A DNA stretch of 64,000 nt from Lineus longissimus (Eukaryota; Nemertea; Pilidiophora; Heteronemertea; Lineidae), in assembly GCF_910592395.1 (NCBI RefSeq), contig NC_088322.1:15123431-15187430 (forward strand), read 5' to 3'. This document shows positions 21,173 through 30,546 of the stretch, piece after piece. Made by a program: the position numbers and the translations under genes. A model generated the notes under the pieces. It was given only the letters and a program-made list of their open reading frames with translations. It ran no database searches and was not told where the DNA came from. Every line of letters begins with the position of its first letter. The first letter of the stretch is position 1.

Positions 21173-22208
21173 TTTCGGACCACTCTAGGGGTTCCTCCTC
21201 CCGCCATCGCCTAAAACTTTCATCGTAAAAACGCCAATCCCCTCCGTCGTCGCAAATTTCTTTAATAAGGGCGGAGTAGCGCATAAGCCTCTGTGCATCT
21301 CCCGGCGTCTTCATACAGTGTACCGACGCGAATATGTCAAAACATGACAACCACTGGAAGATGGACAGAGGCCTATCCTTCCTCTCCCTTCCAATAGATA
21401 GAGTAATAGGCTCCCCGTCGCCATCTGTTGATATAATGGTGGACCTGGGCCTCTGAGGCTTGTCGTATGATGGGGTTTGGAAGTCGTGGAAATCCACATA
21501 CTTCCCCGCCCAAACCCTCTCCTTTACCTTGTCGGGCACACCATAATAGAGAGGCCTAGCAGCCGATATCATAGACCCATTTCGGTCTCTGGCAGAATAC
21601 GACGGCGAGCCTACGGGGTAAACTGCATTAGCCACAGCTGTACCTGTTACCTGCCCCAGAAGGGGCCCGTTAAGGTGAATTGCAGTAGCGTTACAATGTT
21701 CCATGTTTCCAGGTTGTTGCACATGTAGATTCATCGACGGGCTGGCTGCTGTGGGGTCGCCCAAATTGGAAGCCGGCTGTACCGAATGTGACGACTGTAT
21801 TGGGTTGTACGGATGGATAGTTGAGCTGAGTCCATGACCTGGCTGCATCGTAACAACACTCCCGTGGGGTTGCGCCACTGCATTAATGCCCCCTCCAACG
21901 CCGACGTTTGGGCCGTCATTGCGGACGTTATGCTGTCCTGCTATAAGGGTAACCATGGTTGACATCATGGTTTTCATTTCAGCAAACATGTCCGCTACTG
22001 ATGGTACGCTTTGGGTACTGCTAGCATTGTCCGCCAACGAGGGGCCGTCTTGGCTACCAGATGACATGGCGAGGGCATCGCTGGAGCCAGCGGCTGCTGG
22101 TATGTTTCTTCTCCTCCTAGCAGGCCTGGGCGCCTGGTTTCCTGTTGCAGGCATAGGGGCCGCCCGTTTCTTGCCCTTGGCTCTGGTGCCTTGCGGTTGC
22201 GCCGCCAT
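20859..22208 (-). CDS. gag-like nucleic-acid-binding protein of the YR retroelement
   Basis: The frame is open from 22304, but the ATG at 22208 (MAAQPQG) is preferred, since a pyrimidine-rich stretch ending in CAG lies just upstream and looks like a splice acceptor. The product has 449 residues with a basic, Pro/Ala-rich N-terminus, a long Ser/His/Gln-rich middle, a compact helical part and two zinc motifs near the end: a CCCH finger (C-x7-C-x5-C-x3-H) and a knuckle-like C-x2-C-x3-H-x4-C. It should coat the element's RNA. The last 314 bp overlap the RT frame. No break was found. Confidence 0.7.
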   Translation of the reverse strand: MAAQPQGTRAKGKKRAAPMPATGNQAPRPARRRRNIPAAAGSSDALAMSSGSQDGPSLADNASSTQSVPSVADMFAEMKTMMSTMVTLIAGQHNVRNDGPNVGVGGGINAVAQPHGSVVTMQPGHGLSSTIHPYNPIQSSHSVQPASNLGDPTAASPSMNLHVQQPGNMEHCNATAIHLNGPLLGQVTGTAVANAVYPVGSPSYSARDRNGSMISAARPLYYGVPDKVKERVWAGKYVDFHDFQTPSYDKPQRPRSTIISTDGDGEPITLSIGRERKDRPLSIFQWLSCFDIFASVHCMKTPGDAQRLMRYSALIKEICDDGGDWRFYDESFRRWREEEPLEWSEIAHVLLYKAHSRGRPEYKDSDRKGSSVKKSHAQSFRPGQSSASFPRGSCWRFQKHGKCVKGDKCAFPHTCTKCQGSHPSFQCRHTPTFKKDSAKPSDSKQQSQK

Positions 22209-22813
22209 ACCTGAAACGAGGGAGCGGAATCCAGAACCTTGCATAAAATAGAGGTGAAAACTCTTTGATGTGACATACATGTAGGTATGCAAAACAAAGA
22301 GCATAAATGCCTGAGAAGGCCAATAGGACCCAGGCTAAAGTATAATGTAAGATGTCCATGGTGACAAAGAGCCACAAGAACGAAAAACACCGCATGTTAC
22401 AGCCGTGCAACAGAAAGTTAGCTCAGGGTGTTCAGGGGCAGGATATGCCAAGAACACAAGAGCGCAATAAAAGATTATTGCTCCGGGTGTCCAGGGGCAA
22501 AATATGCCAAGAACACAAGAGCGCAAAATTTGTATTGATTAATCCGACAGTGCATCCAAGGACCGAAGAAGCCAAGGATGTTACCATAAAAGGGATTAAT
22601 AAATTGTTGGCTCAGGGTGTCCAGGGGCTCCAAAGAACTAAGGTAAGGAACTAAGGTAATTTGAGACGAGGCAAGGGAAAATTAAACCATGCCAAGTGAG
22701 GGGGGGTGCCTGAGGCGCCCTCTAATGTACAATAGATTGAGCAAAACCAGAGTAGCTCATGAGACGCATACCCCAAAAGGCTACGCAGCTGTAACTGGCC
22801 TACATGTATATTC
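22209..22813. other. non-coding stretch between the SGNH and gag genes
   Basis: About 600 bp between the two element genes. It contains the 59 bp tandem repeats and, at the left edge, the acceptor-like sequence before the gag ATG. The ORFs that run through it on both strands are short and repeat-derived. Confidence 0.5.
22421..22632. repeat. 59 bp tandem repeat inside the retroelement
   Basis: Two close copies start at 22421 and 22480 (GCTCAGGGTGTTCAGGGGCA type, each followed by ATATGCCAAGAACACAAGAGCGCAA). A partial third copy starts at 22610. They lie between the SGNH and gag frames; the role is unknown. Confidence 0.75.
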
Positions 22814-23509
22814 CTAGCCGCGGGCTCCTACGGCACAAGATCTGACAGCACCGCGAATGCTCCTGTAGAGTTTAAGATGACCCAGGTCATTGAGGTGGGT
22901 CCCGTCATGATGATGGACATGCTGTGTCGACCGTGATAGACCCTTGTGGCGCCAGAAGATGACCGGCACTGTACCATTGGGGTTACAGAAATTACGGACG
23001 TATCCATTGGTCTGATGTATCCTGGCGTTGTAATCAGACACTGAAAGATGTCTGGTACGGGTCCTTAGTCGTTGGATGAGTTGGCCGACAAAAACCTTAG
23101 ATAAGCCAGGTAATTCCCTGACATATTCATCAACCAACTCGGACACAGCATATGCCACATGCATGGGCTGAGCACCCCAACCCATCTCATCCAAGTCATT
23201 AGATCCAATCTGTAGGAACAGAATGTTAGGCTGGAAAGCTCGTAAATTGCGCCATACAGCCTGATTCTTGGACAGAGATGAGACGGTGCCCCCACTGATG
23301 TGATGCCAACGGATGGCACAGTCATCCAGATCAAACAAGTTGGGCCGAGGTTGGGCTGGGTGCACATCAACAAAAGCCTCTTTTGACGCGAAATCGCGTG
23401 AAAATTCCATCAAACGCCTCACGTAGCTATGTCCCACTACAGATACGCGAGTCTGAGGTCTTCGTTGGTAGTTACCAACGCCGGCAGCATGCACAAGATG
23501 GGCCGCCAT
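22814..23509 (-). CDS. SGNH/GDSL-type hydrolase carried by the YR retroelement
   Basis: The frame is open from 23677, but only from a TTG; the first good ATG is at 23509 (MAAHLV), giving 231 residues. Block I is VVGHSYVRR with the nucleophile Ser (about 23421-23437), block III is LQIGSNDL with the oxyanion Asn (about 23195-23211), and block V is DGTHLNDLGH with the Asp-x-x-His pair (about 22892-22910). All catalytic residues are present. Similar hydrolases are known from some Ngaro-type YR elements and from ORF1 of CR1-type LINEs; substrate and role in the element's life are unknown. It lies upstream of gag, and a CAG acceptor-like stretch precedes the ATG. The frame is intact while the recombinase is broken. 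Confidence 0.8.
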   Translation of the reverse strand: MAAHLVHAAGVGNYQRRPQTRVSVVGHSYVRRLMEFSRDFASKEAFVDVHPAQPRPNLFDLDDCAIRWHHISGGTVSSLSKNQAVWRNLRAFQPNILFLQIGSNDLDEMGWGAQPMHVAYAVSELVDEYVRELPGLSKVFVGQLIQRLRTRTRHLSVSDYNARIHQTNGYVRNFCNPNGTVPVIFWRHKGLSRSTQHVHHHDGTHLNDLGHLKLYRSIRGAVRSCAVGARG

Positions 23510-25288
23510 AGCGCCAACTGAAGACAAAGGAAAAGTATGTGAGGGGATGGAATGCACTGCAAATGTACACGGAATACCGAGCAGTGGAAAAAGTCGGTAG
23601 AAAAAAGTCGATAATAGGCACTTAAGCAGGTGACACGTCCACCCTAAGTGGCTGTACCTGAAATGTACCCCTAACAAGATCGACAGAATATATAAATATT
23701 ATACTACCGAGTGAAACGATTCCAGAAATTAGCGAAAAATCACAGAAGTTGTCTTGCTAATCTGAAGCAAGTTCCTGGAATGGCGGGTTCGCGCGAGATT
23801 CATCCGCGTGGGTAAATAGGCCGGGGAAAGACGGCCCCCTGATTGGCTGAAAGATCCCGCCGATTCCCAGAATCTGCACCGCTGCCCCTGATGATAACAT
23901 GCAGAGTCAGCACAGTTATAAATAGAAATTAGTCACTCTTGCTTCAATCATAAAATCAATTATGCCTGGACTGGTTCGTCCGCATAATGGGCCTTTATGG
24001 AGTCGGCCGTTTATACTTTCGGTTCTGAAATAGAACTTGGTGTAAAAAAGTTCGTAATCCATTAAAGCTGTGGGGAGAAATGTACACTCATGTTGTTGTG
24101 GTTAGCACTGTCTAGTTGAAGCCTTTATTTTCAGCACTTCCTCTCAGCTGAAAACTAGACTTTGGATGCCTTCACTTGCGAGTAACACACGAGAGTGTTT
24201 CGTGGGGACTTTTCAGAAACTCCAGAAACGACTTTTACATGTATATGGCATCAAATGACGATTTAGCAGCATAAAAAGTATCTTGTGCTAGCGCTGTATA
24301 TAGCTAGAAGGGACAGGTAAATTAGTATGGGCCAAGGCATGGTCATCTTTTCTGTTGTCGTTCTATGGCGTACTTGGTGAAGTCAACAAGCATGCTGCTT
24401 TGCCACGAGCGCCGAAGTTATGCAGTGCAGTGCATGGTTGTCTATGTATCCAGGTTATGGTCAGCATTCGAATTCGGCCAGACGTAATCATGCATGTTCG
24501 GATTCAAGCATAATAACTGGATCAACGAAAACCTTTGATTTAGGGAACTGCAGTATCTTTATTGTGGATTCCTTTCACTTCTCTATGACGATATTCCCAT
24601 CATGAAATTTATCACGGGCTATCATAGAATCGATGATGGGAGATCCGATGGACAACATGGTTTGTTTTAATCATCATAGATTTTTCTTACGCAATCATAA
24701 AGTTTTGGACGGATACTCTCCCTGTGGAATAGTGCAGACCCGTTTTAAATTTCCCGGCAGCAGTGATAGAGGTACGTCACGTCACATTCGTCGCCATTTT
24801 GTATGAGCACGAAGAAGGTTGGGTGCCAACATTTTCTACTTCCTTAAGCGCTGTTAACTGCTGGTAAGTGAATTTGATTAGTTTGATTGGGGAGGGCATA
24901 GGTTATCAAAGGGTGGAGAGCAAAGAGAGTCAGTTTCGGGTACCGCGAGCTTTTTAGCCGAGGGCGGTCTCTTCATACAGAAGAGCTTTATAAATCGCAT
25001 TCTATTCCAACAGTCCGATTTTCGTCATTGCCTTTTTGTTGTACTTTTTTGTGATGGATGTGAGGGGTTTACAGGTTTATGACCATCCATTAAATATCTG
25101 ATTTGTGTTTTGAACCATTGCACCACATCGTTTCGCCACTTTTGACGGTCTCTTGCACACTTTGTATCAAAAAAATAAATATACCACTTTCATTTACATG
25201 TATATTCAAAACCTATGTATGCATGCTGTACATACTTACAATTTTTCAAAACCAGGTCATGCCATCCTGTGTGTAGAAAAGCTTCTAT

Positions 25289-25724
25289 GAGACAAGACCA
25301 CTGATGAATATTCATTAGGTTGGAGGGTCGAGGCCTATCAATTAGACGAGTGCATGTTTTTAACTCTCAAGTGCATATATGGAGAGGTATTGAAAAAATA
25401 TTTGTTGTGCCAAGTCCACAGATATAAAGAAATTATTTGATGAAAAAATTAATTTCGAATTTTGCTTATTGGGTAATAGGGGGCGTGTTTTGAGGTTTTT
25501 CTGCCAGTTGGCTGAAAAGAGTGGAAATATCAAAGTCTGTCTAATTTGTCGATTATCAAAAAATTTCCGTGGTCAACTACCAGTTTATTTTTCACCATTT
25601 ACTGTCCGGAATAACATAATCTAAATTTCAGATTCACAACCCCACGCAGTATTTGATGCGTCGCGGTCAAACACTGACAATTTAACTGCTAAAAGGCTTT
25701 ACAAATCAATTGTGGTCTTGTCTC
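25289..25724. mobile_element. 436 bp MITE with 13 bp terminal inverted repeats
   Basis: The ends are GAGACAAGACCAC and its exact reverse complement GTGGTCTTGTCTC, flanked on both sides by CTAT (25285-25288 and 25725-25728). Copy B has a single CTAT and no insert at the equal place (about 50790). This shows a DNA transposon insertion in copy A. There is no transposase ORF. It sits in the first intron of the PB1-like gene. The superfamily is not determined. Confidence 0.8.
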
Positions 25725-25999
25725 CTATTCATCATTTCTACTCACGATCGTGTTGATAAGCTTGCGTGAACAGTCAAATCACACAAAAGCTGCTGTTAGC
25801 ATTCTCTCAAACGGGTCATATCGCATTTTAAAACCCTTTTTTTATTGAAAACGTCTATTTTTAGTGTCTTGTCACGTGACTGCATTTTCAGCTCGATTTC
25901 GATGTAAATTCAAATGACGCTGCCATTATCTGTAAATGCGCATGTGCGGTGGACACATCAAAGAGAAGTCGTGGTGGCCAGCTGGCAGTATCGATGTAG

Positions 26000-26040
26000 T
26001 GTGCGTGTGTGTGTGTGGGGGGGGGGGGGGGGGGGAGGGG
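26000..26040. repeat. GT run followed by a long G run
   Basis: About ten GT dinucleotides, with one GC variant, are followed by an unbroken G run of about 21 bases. Copy B has only a short GT run and no long G run here. Such runs are error-prone in sequencing, so the length may be inexact. Confidence 0.85.
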
Positions 26041-26137
26041 GTCGTCAGGACGACCAAACAGAATGGATTGTTGACAATAGCATTTTCATAATGGTCGCTT
26101 ACTGTGCACAATGTTTTCTACTACAGGCGATAATTTA

Positions 26138-28458
26138 ATGGCGTCGCTTAACCCCACACTTGATGTTGTCTACGAAGGACGCAGAAAGAAACAGTTATTG
26201 AAGAGCAAGAGATTTGTAGCCTTCAAAGATGATATCAAGAGGAGTTTCGGAATCATAGGACAATTTCATTTAGTTGCCTACGAGAAAAATGGCGGAGAAT
26301 ATGACATCCAAGACGACGATGATGTTGCAACATTGCTGACAGGTGCCTTCAGCCTGCTGAGGATAGAAGCTTATCCAGGGGTGAGTAAAGGGTATACTGT
26401 AAACCGCCAAATTTGCGGTTTACAGGGATGATAAGTAACATTTAGTCAGTAATTGAGGACAAATAGATCTGAATTGTTTAGAAAGACATGTCGTACAACC
26501 TGGAAACGTTCTTAAGTTTCCCAATCCAGGATGCAGAAGTTAAGTAGGCGTGGTTTTGAAACAAAGTTGAAATAGTGCAGGTTGGAATCGGTGGATTGGT
26601 TGGGCCACGCGTTCTCGTGGCGTATAATTTGGATGTCCGTTGATGTTTGTGAGAAATTGACAGTGCTCTTTTCGCATAACAAATGTGGCTAATGGACATA
26701 AGTTGGGACTGCATTGGCGTGATTGTTGGACTGTCCTACATGTAATGCATGTAATTAAGTCCGGTATGTAATTAAGTTTTGAACAATTATTCATTGTTCG
26801 ATCGCTTTTGCAGGGACCCTGCACCATTTGGCTTGGAAGAGAGGAGCACTCCATCACTCGGGTTCCTGCAGCCAACACCCACCTAATGCGTCTAGCAAGG
26901 GAAGTAGTTTTACCAGACTTCAAAAAGACCGAGTTTGTTGAGAATCTCCGCAAACTTTTAAATTCCATCAAGTTGGCGAAGTACCGGCTATATGTTACTA
27001 ATACCGGACTTTCGACTGATCTAAGCAACATGGTAAGTGATGACTTGAAACCAGCATTAGGCCGTTGTAGAGAAACATTCCGAACTGTGGTTGAAAAGAA
27101 CAGAATCGTATTGGATAAGATTACTGTAGTGATCACCCACCTGCGTGATGGGCTTGAAGAGTTTGTGGAACCCCATCTGAGGGAGATCGCCACCCATGCT
27201 GCTATGATGGAAGAGGAGTCTGGAGAAAGGGTGAAAGAACTGGAAAATGTGGAGGGAAAGGTGCGTGAGATACTGAGAAGGGTCCAGGAAGTAATCGGTG
27301 ATGGCGAGGAGATTGTCCGCTATCTCGAAGAGACCGTATGCGCCATCAGGAAGGTGCAGTCTGTCATGTCTGACATGAAAAGCTTCTGGTCAAATGTCAA
27401 GGCAGCCATCGGCAGTCTCAGCAGCAGCACGTTTTTGGCTGATATAAAGGAATCGGTAGGACCTGCAGAAGGACAAACTGATGAGGAAACCCACAAGAGG
27501 TCTGCTCGCCACATGTGGAGAACGAAGGCCTTTAAGCTCACTGGGATAGCCTTCATTTCGAAGTAGGTACATGTTATAGCATTGGCGCGGTACGTGTTAG
27601 CATAAGCGCGAACATTGGCCTCTATAACCAGGAATCGATCCCGGGAAGCGATTTGCAGAATTGGGTAGCATGCAGTGGTCGTTTTGACTAACATTGCGAC
27701 GAAAGTGCTCGTTATTCTAGTATAAGCTACCTTCGTAGATGCATACCACTTGTAACATCACATGTAATAGCATCGTGAAATCTGCTAATACCCTGTCCGG
27801 GTGTTCATTTAAGAGTCTTTTCAGCGTCGTATTTATGAGCCAACTGTTGAGAATCGTACACGAAATTGGTAATTAAGTGATTCCTGTTGAGATTCTTATA
27901 AGAGTATCTCGCTTGGATTTCCGTTAAAATTATTTTAAGATAACAGGTTTTATGCCTGTTAAGATTCTTAACTGACTGTTATTCCTTTATGATTCCTGTG
28001 CCTGCGATTTTTGCTTGGATTTTCATTGAGATTCTAGTTTGGTTTCCCGTTATGATTTTTCTGCAATTTTTTTCAGGCATGCAGCGATCCGCGACATATG
28101 CTTTGACTGCCAAGAACCCATGAGAACATTTCAAGGATACCTGGCGGAGTTTCTGGAAGAGTTTATTTCAGATAGGGGAGTCGCTCAGCAGAAATACCAA
28201 GATACGATAAGGGAAGTGGAAAATCCGGCGAGGGAGGAACATGTCGACATAGAGCAAGAACCGGGTGATGATATAGATGATGAAACAATTGCTGAAGTTC
28301 GGGAGGTATTGGGCCTGCCTTATGACAACACGGTGATGCGAATGACCCGAGCCAGGCATGAAAGCGGTTATGCTGACCTCCGCTTCTCAAGCGAAGCAGA
28401 GCCTGAAGAAAATAAGAATGCACTCGACGAAAGTTTTGCCTCTTGGACACTACAATAA
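26138..28458 (+). CDS. fast-evolving PB1-like / helical protein, copy A
   Basis: Three coding exons join in phase: 26138-26380 (donor GTGAGT, phase 0), 26814-27562 (acceptor TTTTGCAG, donor GTAGGT, phase 2) and 28077-28458 (acceptor TTTTTTTCAG). The product has 457 residues. Residues 8-79 look like a PB1/ubiquitin-like fold: a first strand LDVVYEG, a basic helix near FKDDIKRSFG, and the acidic EYDIQDDDD at 54-62 like an OPCA motif. Residues 82-330 are mostly helical with coiled-coil stretches (about 185-265). Residues 332-457 are acidic and probably flexible. An ATG at 26111 is also in frame but would lie before the likely acceptor. There are no signal peptide or membrane segments, so it is likely cytosolic. 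Exons 1 and 3 of the coding part differ strongly from copy B. Family and function are unknown. Confidence 0.7.
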
Positions 28459-29868
28459 ATCGAGTAATTCTATGCGTTATTGACACTCAATTCACTCCAT
28501 TTGATATTCGATTTTTACACTGGCAGGTGTTTCTCCATCCAATGGGGTACTTTTGTCTCACTTGTTGAATTGTGGGAAGATGCGTGGTGATATGGATGTG
28601 TGTTAATCCTTATATATCCAAGTTATTTTTATGTAATCTACTTTATACGTGTGTGCGTGATACGATAATACATTGTTACACTAGATATACCTATTGTCTT
28701 TGTGTCCTTTGTTTTATATTAATCCAATCGTCCATCGATTATGCAGCATGTGTCTCTAAGGTACACCACAGAAGTGTGGTCTCGGGGAAGTCACTTATCT
28801 TCCCTTGATTGTTCAGGGAGCGGCGGGGGGTCCATTGGGACACATTCTAATGCAGTTCTGGTTCCAGCGTGACGTCCTCTCCATTTTAACGGCCCGAGAT
28901 ACGTTGAACCGGCAACTAGCCGATCAACACCCCGATAGACTCGGTTGCCCCCCTCCCCCCGTAGTGTAAACCTAGAGACATATTGTGGTCCTTCCTGGGA
29001 CATCATGTCTAAGTCTAGGTTGCCACAATAACATTATCATCGCTAATTCACAACCAGAAGGCAGTTTGACCATTTCCACGAAGAAATACCCCTATTGAAA
29101 TATACCCCTCCCCCGATTGATCTATCAGTGGCCATTGCCAACTGAAGGGGACAATACGAGGGCACAATCAGCGCGTTACGACGGAGACTCATTTTGTCGC
29201 AGCCATCCCCGTCTTAGTTCAATTGACTTAGCATAGATGGCTTCACAATCGTTTTCCCGCCGCCCTGCTTTCGGTGTGACGATTTATGTTTATCCCAATA
29301 TTTCAGTGTGTCCACAATAGTCAGCTGGAGAGACCATGGCGTTTTGAGGGGAAAACATAGCAAAATGGGCCAGTTGGTCTTTCAGCTTTCCAAGACAAAG
29401 AATGAGGGGATCTTTCAGAAGCGGGAAACACTCTGAAACGTTCCACCCGTGTTGCAGGAGAATCTGTCCCAGGATGGAGAGTCCCTGTGACACCTTTGTA
29501 CAAACACAAGGATCTGTATCTTTGTCGTGTTTGTTTGGCTTTGCTAGGAGCCCATCCTGGTACCATGGGGACATCTTAGAAGACTGAACGCCAAGATACA
29601 CTTATAAACGCCAAGTAAGCGTCCCTTCACTAAATTGTGTTAAACTAGCCGAACTCGGCTATACTTCATGTCAGGATTAGAATCGGAGAAGTACAAATGA
29701 ATGAGGGGAGATAGGCTCGTATTTTGGGGTACTTCAGGCCAACCCTGGCCTCTGTTACTCGCCCATTTCTCGCACCCGAAGTGTTAACATTCTCTGATCA
29801 GCCAAGATTCCTGTCGAACTCCCGGGGTGGGTCTAAAACACGGCATACACCATCCAGGTTATAGCTGA
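28459..29868. other. 3' flank of the PB1-like gene up to the duplication junction
   Basis: Mostly non-coding. A minus-strand ORF at 29290-29601 (103 codons) looks protein-like in composition, but in copy B one G-to-A change makes an in-frame stop, and no splice sites were seen, so it is not called. The last 900 bp differ from copy B at only about three positions, far fewer than elsewhere. Confidence 0.5.
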
Positions 29869-29952
29869 ACGAAGAAAAAGAAAAAGGCAGCGAATTCAAT
29901 GGTTACTGGTGTGACAAGTGCTGGAATGAGCCAATCAGAAGCGACTATTTAA
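29869..29952 (+). pseudogene. 3' fragment of the divergent GPCR at the start of copy B
   Basis: This piece repeats the last 27 or so codons and the stop of the GPCR at 3360-4520 (Lys-rich tail onwards) but has no receptor body upstream. The sequence before it belongs to the end of copy A. It is a truncated relic made by the duplication (or by an assembly join) and cannot encode a receptor. Confidence 0.85.
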
Positions 29953-30546
29953 CCACGTGACTTGTCTAACATTGGCACGTCGAGATAGGTGTGTGCTGAA
30001 CTTAGCGACAGCCACATCGAGATTCAAATATGAATTGACGATATAACCTGATACATTAACTGAAAATACCTCTTATGTTTTTCTGATGTAACTACAGGTG
30101 TTCTGTCCAACGTCGCGTCTTATAAAATCTAAAGGCAGATTAGTTCATAATTCATGATCAAACATCGAAATTTATTTTACCATTTTATTGCTATATTATC
30201 TTAAAGTCAATAAGCTATGTTTTCGGTTGGGGCGAAAACCTTAAGGAAGGTCCTACAGATCGGGCACAATTTCGTTTTGTGCTTGCGCTATCGATGTCCA
30301 AGACATCAGGCTATCTACGAAAGAGATGGTCTCTGACTATGCGTTGTATTCGCTTACCTCTAAATGTAGCTTAGGTTTTGATTCATAAAATATTAATTCA
30401 AATTTATAAATTGCGAAGGTAGTTTGGATCACGTGCCTACTACCATCTCTAAAGTATAGTTTAGCCTACTCAGATACTTTTAGCTTAGCTTTTGACAAAA
30501 TAACTTTACAATACATCGCCAAGCTTTAAACGTATCTTAGAAAACT
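29953..30546. other. 3' flank of the GPCR fragment, copy B
   Basis: Close copy of 4521-5114. Non-coding, nothing further seen. Confidence 0.5.

Larger units (their letters stand above)
17287..23992 (-). mobile_element. tyrosine-recombinase (DIRS/Ngaro-type) retroelement
   Basis: Copy B has CTCTCTTTATGGAGTCGG as an uninterrupted site, while copy A has 6,706 bp between two copies of CTTTATG (17280-17286 and 23993-23999). Read on the minus strand the element encodes an SGNH hydrolase, a gag-like protein with zinc fingers, reverse transcriptase/RNase H and a tyrosine recombinase. It has no aspartic protease or DDE integrase, which places it among YR retroelements rather than LTR elements. I see no long terminal direct or inverted repeats at the two ends. 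The shared seven bases could be a target duplication or the crossover core used by the recombinase. The recombinase frame has one in-frame stop, so this copy is probably not autonomous. Confidence 0.85.
23999..26137. other. upstream region of the PB1-like gene with a likely 5' UTR exon (copy A)
   Basis: This 2.1 kb region has no supported ORF. A strong donor, CTG|GTAAGT, lies at 24863/24864 and is kept in copy B. An acceptor TTTTCTACTACAG ends at 26126, eleven bases before the ATG at 26138. A non-coding first exon of unknown start, ending at 24863, is therefore likely. Inside the intron are the 436 bp MITE and a GT/G-run microsatellite. Confidence 0.5.
4437..29868 (+). repeat. segmental tandem duplication, copy A
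   Basis: Copy A matches 29869-55011 in the same order and orientation from the GPCR C-tail to the end of the region downstream of the PB1-like gene. The five bases GCTGA occur at 4433-4437, 29864-29868 and 55007-55011, that is at the left edge, the junction and the right edge, as expected for a microhomology-type join. By eye the copies differ by a few per cent in most intergenic parts, and by much less near the right end. Copy A contains a 6.7 kb YR retroelement at 17287-23992 and a 436 bp MITE at 25289-25724 that copy B lacks. It lacks the Helitron and MITE of copy B. Confidence 0.9.

Noticed and set aside
18200-23992. Long terminal repeats of a Gypsy-type retrotransposon
   Set aside because: No matching terminal direct repeats were found, and the element has a tyrosine recombinase in place of protease and DDE integrase.
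26540-27193. 217-codon minus-strand ORF opposite the PB1-like gene, also in copy B
   Set aside because: It is antisense to an exon and intron with good splice sites on the plus strand; the changes in the region fit the plus-strand frame, and the protein has no recognisable features.
29290-29601. 103-codon minus-strand ORF with protein-like composition
   Set aside because: Copy B has an in-frame stop from a single base change, and there is no start context or splice support.
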